This document shows positions 61,548-64,000 of a stretch of 64,000 bases of DNA, piece by piece. A program made the translations under genes and the position numbers. Every line of letters starts with the position of its first letter. The first letter of the stretch is position 1. The notes beneath the pieces are model-generated. The model was not told the DNA's origin and searched no databases. It saw only the letters and a program-made list of their open reading frames with translations. Source of the DNA: Clostridium acetobutylicum ATCC 824 (lineage in GTDB: Bacteria; Bacillota; Clostridia; Clostridiales; Clostridiaceae); contig NC_003030.1 of the NCBI RefSeq assembly GCF_000008765.1, positions 1,212,001 through 1,276,000 on the forward strand. Reading direction: 5' to 3'.

Positions 61548-62300
61548 TTATTTCGCTATTTGTCCATTACTTATAGTTCCTACTGTTGCTATTTTAGCTG
61601 TATCTATAGCCCCTGTCGTAATGTTATCCGCAGAAGTTTGAGATACTGCATTATTTATGTTTTTAATTTTCTCATTTAGAATAGTATTTTGATTTGTAAG
61701 AGTGCTTATCTGAGTATTTAAAACATTATTTTCATTAGCAGTTTGAGCTATCTTAGTCTTTAGCTCATTTACTAAACCATTAACTTCTGTGTTTTTAGAA
61801 GTTAAATCAGTTACTTGTTTTTGCAATGCAGATACTTTTTCTGCTATAAGCTTATCTACTTTTTCATTTATTTGTTGTATATCTTTATTACTAAAAACAG
61901 TATTTCTAATTTCATTTTCTACAATGGTTTTAACATCATCTGTAATAGTTACACCGCTTTCTCTTAAAAGAGCGTAAATATCATTTGTAGCAGTTTCTCT
62001 TCTTATTGAGCCAGTGGGATCACTTGCTATATTATCTAAGTTAAGAAATTTATCTTCAGCGGCATTAGCAGCAGTTAAAGCATACTCAGCTACAACTTTT
62101 GCGACATTGAAACCTGTCTTAGCATTTCCTGTACTAATATTACTACCAGCGGTAGCAAAATCATCTACCTTTTTACTTAGCATCTTTATTTCTTCTAAAA
62201 TAGCCTTAACATTTACTTTCTTATATCTCAAAAAATAGGCTAAGAAAAATAAAATAACAACTCCAATAGTTACACCTGTAATTTGTAAAAATTCTTTCAT
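61548..62300 (-). CDS. Membrane-anchored coiled-coil protein, LL-H-type holin candidate
   Basis: 250 residues, AAGGAGAGATGTATAA before the ATG. One N-terminal membrane helix (ITGVTIGVVILFFLAYFLRY). Residues ~60-150 (AEYALTAANAAEDKFLNLDN, ATNDIYALLRESGVTITDDV, VENEIRNTVF) resemble the C-terminal pattern of LL-H/phage_holin_6 proteins; then a long coiled coil (VDKLIAEKVSALQKQVTDLT, IAQTANENNVLNTQISTLTN) that such holins lack. Its place right after the endolysin supports a lysis role. The holin link is from memory. Confidence 0.6.
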   Translation of the reverse strand: MKEFLQITGVTIGVVILFFLAYFLRYKKVNVKAILEEIKMLSKKVDDFATAGSNISTGNAKTGFNVAKVVAEYALTAANAAEDKFLNLDNIASDPTGSIRRETATNDIYALLRESGVTITDDVKTIVENEIRNTVFSNKDIQQINEKVDKLIAEKVSALQKQVTDLTSKNTEVNGLVNELKTKIAQTANENNVLNTQISTLTNQNTILNEKIKNINNAVSQTSADNITTGAIDTAKIATVGTISNGQIAK

Positions 62301-62368
62301 TTATACATCTCTCCTTATAATAAAATTCCATGTAATTTATTGCATGGAATTATTTTCTCTATTTTTAT

Positions 62369-63442
62369 TTATTTTGACAATAAAGTTAACCACGATTGAG
62401 AACCAAACAACCCATCTGATTTTAAACTATGAGATGATTGCCATGCTTGTACATGACTTGCGGTATCTCGTCCATATATACCATCAAACTGTATGCCCAT
62501 ATTATATTGAATAATACGAGTAGGTATTCTATGAATATAAGGTCTGCCGCATAAATCTTTTCCATAAATCTGTTGTATTGCATTTACACATTGTTGTCCC
62601 CAAATGCCATCTGTTTTTAGACCACAGACTTGTTGAAATACTCTAATTTGCTGTGTAGTCGCATTACCTTGTATCCCATCTACAACGAGCTTGCTAGAAT
62701 ATAAAACTGCATTTAATTGAGCTTGTATAGTTTTAATTCTGTTGTATGTTTGGACTTGCATGTTAGATTGTACCATCCGCGGTGCTTGTCCCGTAAAGAT
62801 ACTATCATTAAAATAATCTAAATCAATATCTCCAACAACGCCATTTATTCTTTCATTTTCACTATATTGCCAACTTACTATATTAGGAAATTGAGCAGGC
62901 TGTCTACCATATGAAGCTAACCATAAAGGCACATTAGTAATATTACCTTTTAGATATTCATAATAAAATGAAAGTCCACTATAAAGTCCTATTCTATAAC
63001 CTTGTGATTGCACGTAACCTATAAATTTATTTGTGTAATCAATTGCTTGCCATTTAGTCCAATTAGATTCATTCTCTATATCAAGCCACAATATTGTGTC
63101 ACTATGAAGCCCTTGAACTTTTGATAAAAAATGTTGTGCTTCAGCTACAGGTTGCCCTGTATTATCTGCAAAGTGATAATACCCTACTTTAAAACCATTT
63201 TGAATTATAGCATTATATCTATAATTCAACAGACTGTCATTGTGACACAAACCTTCTGTAGCTTTCTGAATGACTACAGAAACACCATTGCTTTTTAATT
63301 GCTGATAATTTGAAATATTATCATACTCATACACATCCACACCTTTATAAATTTGTGCATGAATATTTAAAGGCATAAAAATAACAGCAGATATAACTAA
63401 AACTGCTGTTAACAAAGTCACTATTCTATTTTTATTTTTCAT
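62369..63442 (-). CDS. GH25 lysozyme (endolysin) with Sec signal and two peptidoglycan-binding domains
   Basis: 357 residues; AGAAGGTG before the ATG. Signal-like N-terminus (IVTLLTAVLVISAVIFMPLN up to IHAQ). GH25 domain ~32-225: GVDVYEYD, VVIQKATEG, GFKVGYYHFAD, and the catalytic pair in TILWLDIENE; ending SWQYSENERINGVVGDIDLD. Two PG_binding_1-type domains follow (IKTIQAQLNAVLYSSKLVVD; TRIIQYNMGIQFDGIYGRDT). Hydrolyses the glycan backbone between MurNAc and GlcNAc. A Sec signal is unusual for a phage endolysin, which normally waits for holin pores. Confidence 0.9.
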   Translation of the reverse strand: MKNKNRIVTLLTAVLVISAVIFMPLNIHAQIYKGVDVYEYDNISNYQQLKSNGVSVVIQKATEGLCHNDSLLNYRYNAIIQNGFKVGYYHFADNTGQPVAEAQHFLSKVQGLHSDTILWLDIENESNWTKWQAIDYTNKFIGYVQSQGYRIGLYSGLSFYYEYLKGNITNVPLWLASYGRQPAQFPNIVSWQYSENERINGVVGDIDLDYFNDSIFTGQAPRMVQSNMQVQTYNRIKTIQAQLNAVLYSSKLVVDGIQGNATTQQIRVFQQVCGLKTDGIWGQQCVNAIQQIYGKDLCGRPYIHRIPTRIIQYNMGIQFDGIYGRDTASHVQAWQSSHSLKSDGLFGSQSWLTLLSK

Positions 63443-63457
63443 CTAAACACCTTCTTT

Positions 63458-63721
63458 TTATTTTACGTGTAATTGTAATAAGTAGATAAAAAAACTTATT
63501 ATTCCACCAGCTAAAATACCTATGCCCCATCTTAGCGTACTTGTAAGATTTCTTAAATCTACACATAAATTGTCTATCTTTTCCTCACTTTTAGATTTAT
63601 ATTGCTCGAGTTTATCTAATCTTTCTGAATGATTATTTAATCTACTCTCATGTTCGTTTACTTTTTTATCAATGTTTTGATGCTTATTTTCACAAAGTTT
63701 TGAATCATAATCTTCACTCAT
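63458..63721 (-). CDS. XhlA-like hemolysin/holin-associated protein
   Basis: 87 residues: a charged N-terminal coiled coil (VNEHESRLNNHSERLDKLEQ) and one C-terminal membrane helix (LRWGIGILAGGIISFFIYLL), the XhlA architecture. In PBSX-type prophages XhlA works with a holin and an amidase in lysis. AGAGGACTAAAAA before the ATG, 3 bp after the integrase stop. Confidence 0.85.
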   Translation of the reverse strand: MSEDYDSKLCENKHQNIDKKVNEHESRLNNHSERLDKLEQYKSKSEEKIDNLCVDLRNLTSTLRWGIGILAGGIISFFIYLLQLHVK

Positions 63722-63724
63722 TTT

Positions 63725-64000
63725 TTAGTCCTCTTTCTTGATTTCTCCTTTTCCTTTTTTATGCATAAATGAAAGCATACCCTTCATATTTTCCGCACCA
63801 TCTATGTCTATATATATTTGTGTTGTAGAAGTATCATTATGCCCTAAAAAGTCTTTTATTTGATCTATTGTAGCGCCATTTCTTTTTAGCCAAGTAGCAG
63901 CATAATGCCTAAAAGCATGAGTATAACAATCTTCTCCAATTATTTTTGAGAATTTGTTCATCCATCCATTCACTGTACTTACTTTTGCTGGATACCATTT
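63725..64000 (-). CDS. Tyrosine integrase, C-terminal part (continues beyond the window)
   Basis: The frame is open to the window edge (KWYPAKVSTVNGWMN upstream of the internal GTG at 63973), so only the end is seen. Catalytic motifs: THAFRHYAAT (HxxR box), LGHNDTSTTQIYI (GH...Tyr nucleophile). A site-specific recombinase for integration/excision; the attachment site could be the tRNA-Leu pair at 58299-58513 or lie outside the window. Immediately precedes xhlA in transcription order, an unusual position for an integrase. Confidence 0.88.
   Translation of the reverse strand, partial: KWYPAKVSTVNGWMNKFSKIIGEDCYTHAFRHYAATWLKRNGATIDQIKDFLGHNDTSTTQIYIDIDGAENMKGMLSFMHKKGKGEIKKED

Overview
The window is low-GC (roughly 30 percent) DNA from a Clostridium. 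Shine-Dalgarno sites are strong, genes are AT-rich with frequent GTG/TTG starts, sigma-A promoters have TATAAT boxes, and the content is clostridial (choline-binding-type repeat protein, HprK/GlpX pair, GH25 endolysin). The order glpX-hprK-cyclo-ligase-M18 peptidase and polA-coaE-transglycosylase, together with the giant repeat protein and two surface paralogues, matches what I remember of the Clostridium acetobutylicum chromosome; this could not be checked here.

Bases 1-11600 are an accessory island built from debris of a polymorphic-toxin (Rhs/YD-repeat) locus. It opens with the 3' end of an Rhs gene, its toxin tip and a putative membrane immunity gene. At least four partial copies of the same Rhs 3' segment follow, each broken at a different point and leading into a different tip remnant and/or an apparently intact partner gene (small membrane protein, three TPR proteins, a 208-aa soluble protein, a HEAT-repeat protein with one amber codon, a lipoprotein). 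A ~95-bp repeat with an 11-bp-arm hairpin sits at the module joints; three repeated terminator-like hairpins and a tRNA 3' fragment lie between modules. The island ends in a nonsense-disrupted TetR gene and a 5'-truncated acetyltransferase.

Bases 11600-17700 hold a compact operon (radical SAM protein with odd Cys spacing, DUF2000 protein, DMT-family permease), a convergent secreted GH3 glycosidase with a cre-like site at its promoter, a dead IS1595-type transposase and a RidA protein.

Bases 17860-37000 are an exported-protein cluster: a secreted metallophosphoesterase, a 2817-aa cell-wall-binding-repeat protein, and divergently two paralogous secreted proteins made of 13 and 25 copies of a ~70-residue module followed by carboxypeptidase-regulatory-like and YfaP-like domains.

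Bases 37200-43700 hold a small unknown protein, a YdjM-like membrane hydrolase and a sugar locus (6-phospho-beta-glucosidase, YicI-type alpha-xylosidase, ROK sugar kinase lacking the zinc site). This reads as intracellular breakdown of beta-glucosides and xyloglucan fragments.

Bases 44280-58160 are core genes: glpX, hprK, 5-formyl-THF cyclo-ligase, M18 aminopeptidase, PHP phosphoesterase, a lipoprotein, a CDF transporter, two DUF445 proteins, an unknown protein, polA (long hairpin leader with a 77-bp exact duplication), coaE and a lytic transglycosylase.

Bases 58240-64000 start with a broken and an intact tRNA-Leu, each with its own promoter, then a strongly structured, terminator-ended RNA candidate that I could not name, a coupled membrane-protein pair, an orphan recombinase zinc-ribbon ORF, and on the minus strand a prophage lysis/integration segment (tyrosine integrase running off the window edge, XhlA-like protein, Sec-signal GH25 endolysin, LL-H-like holin candidate, three small unknown genes).
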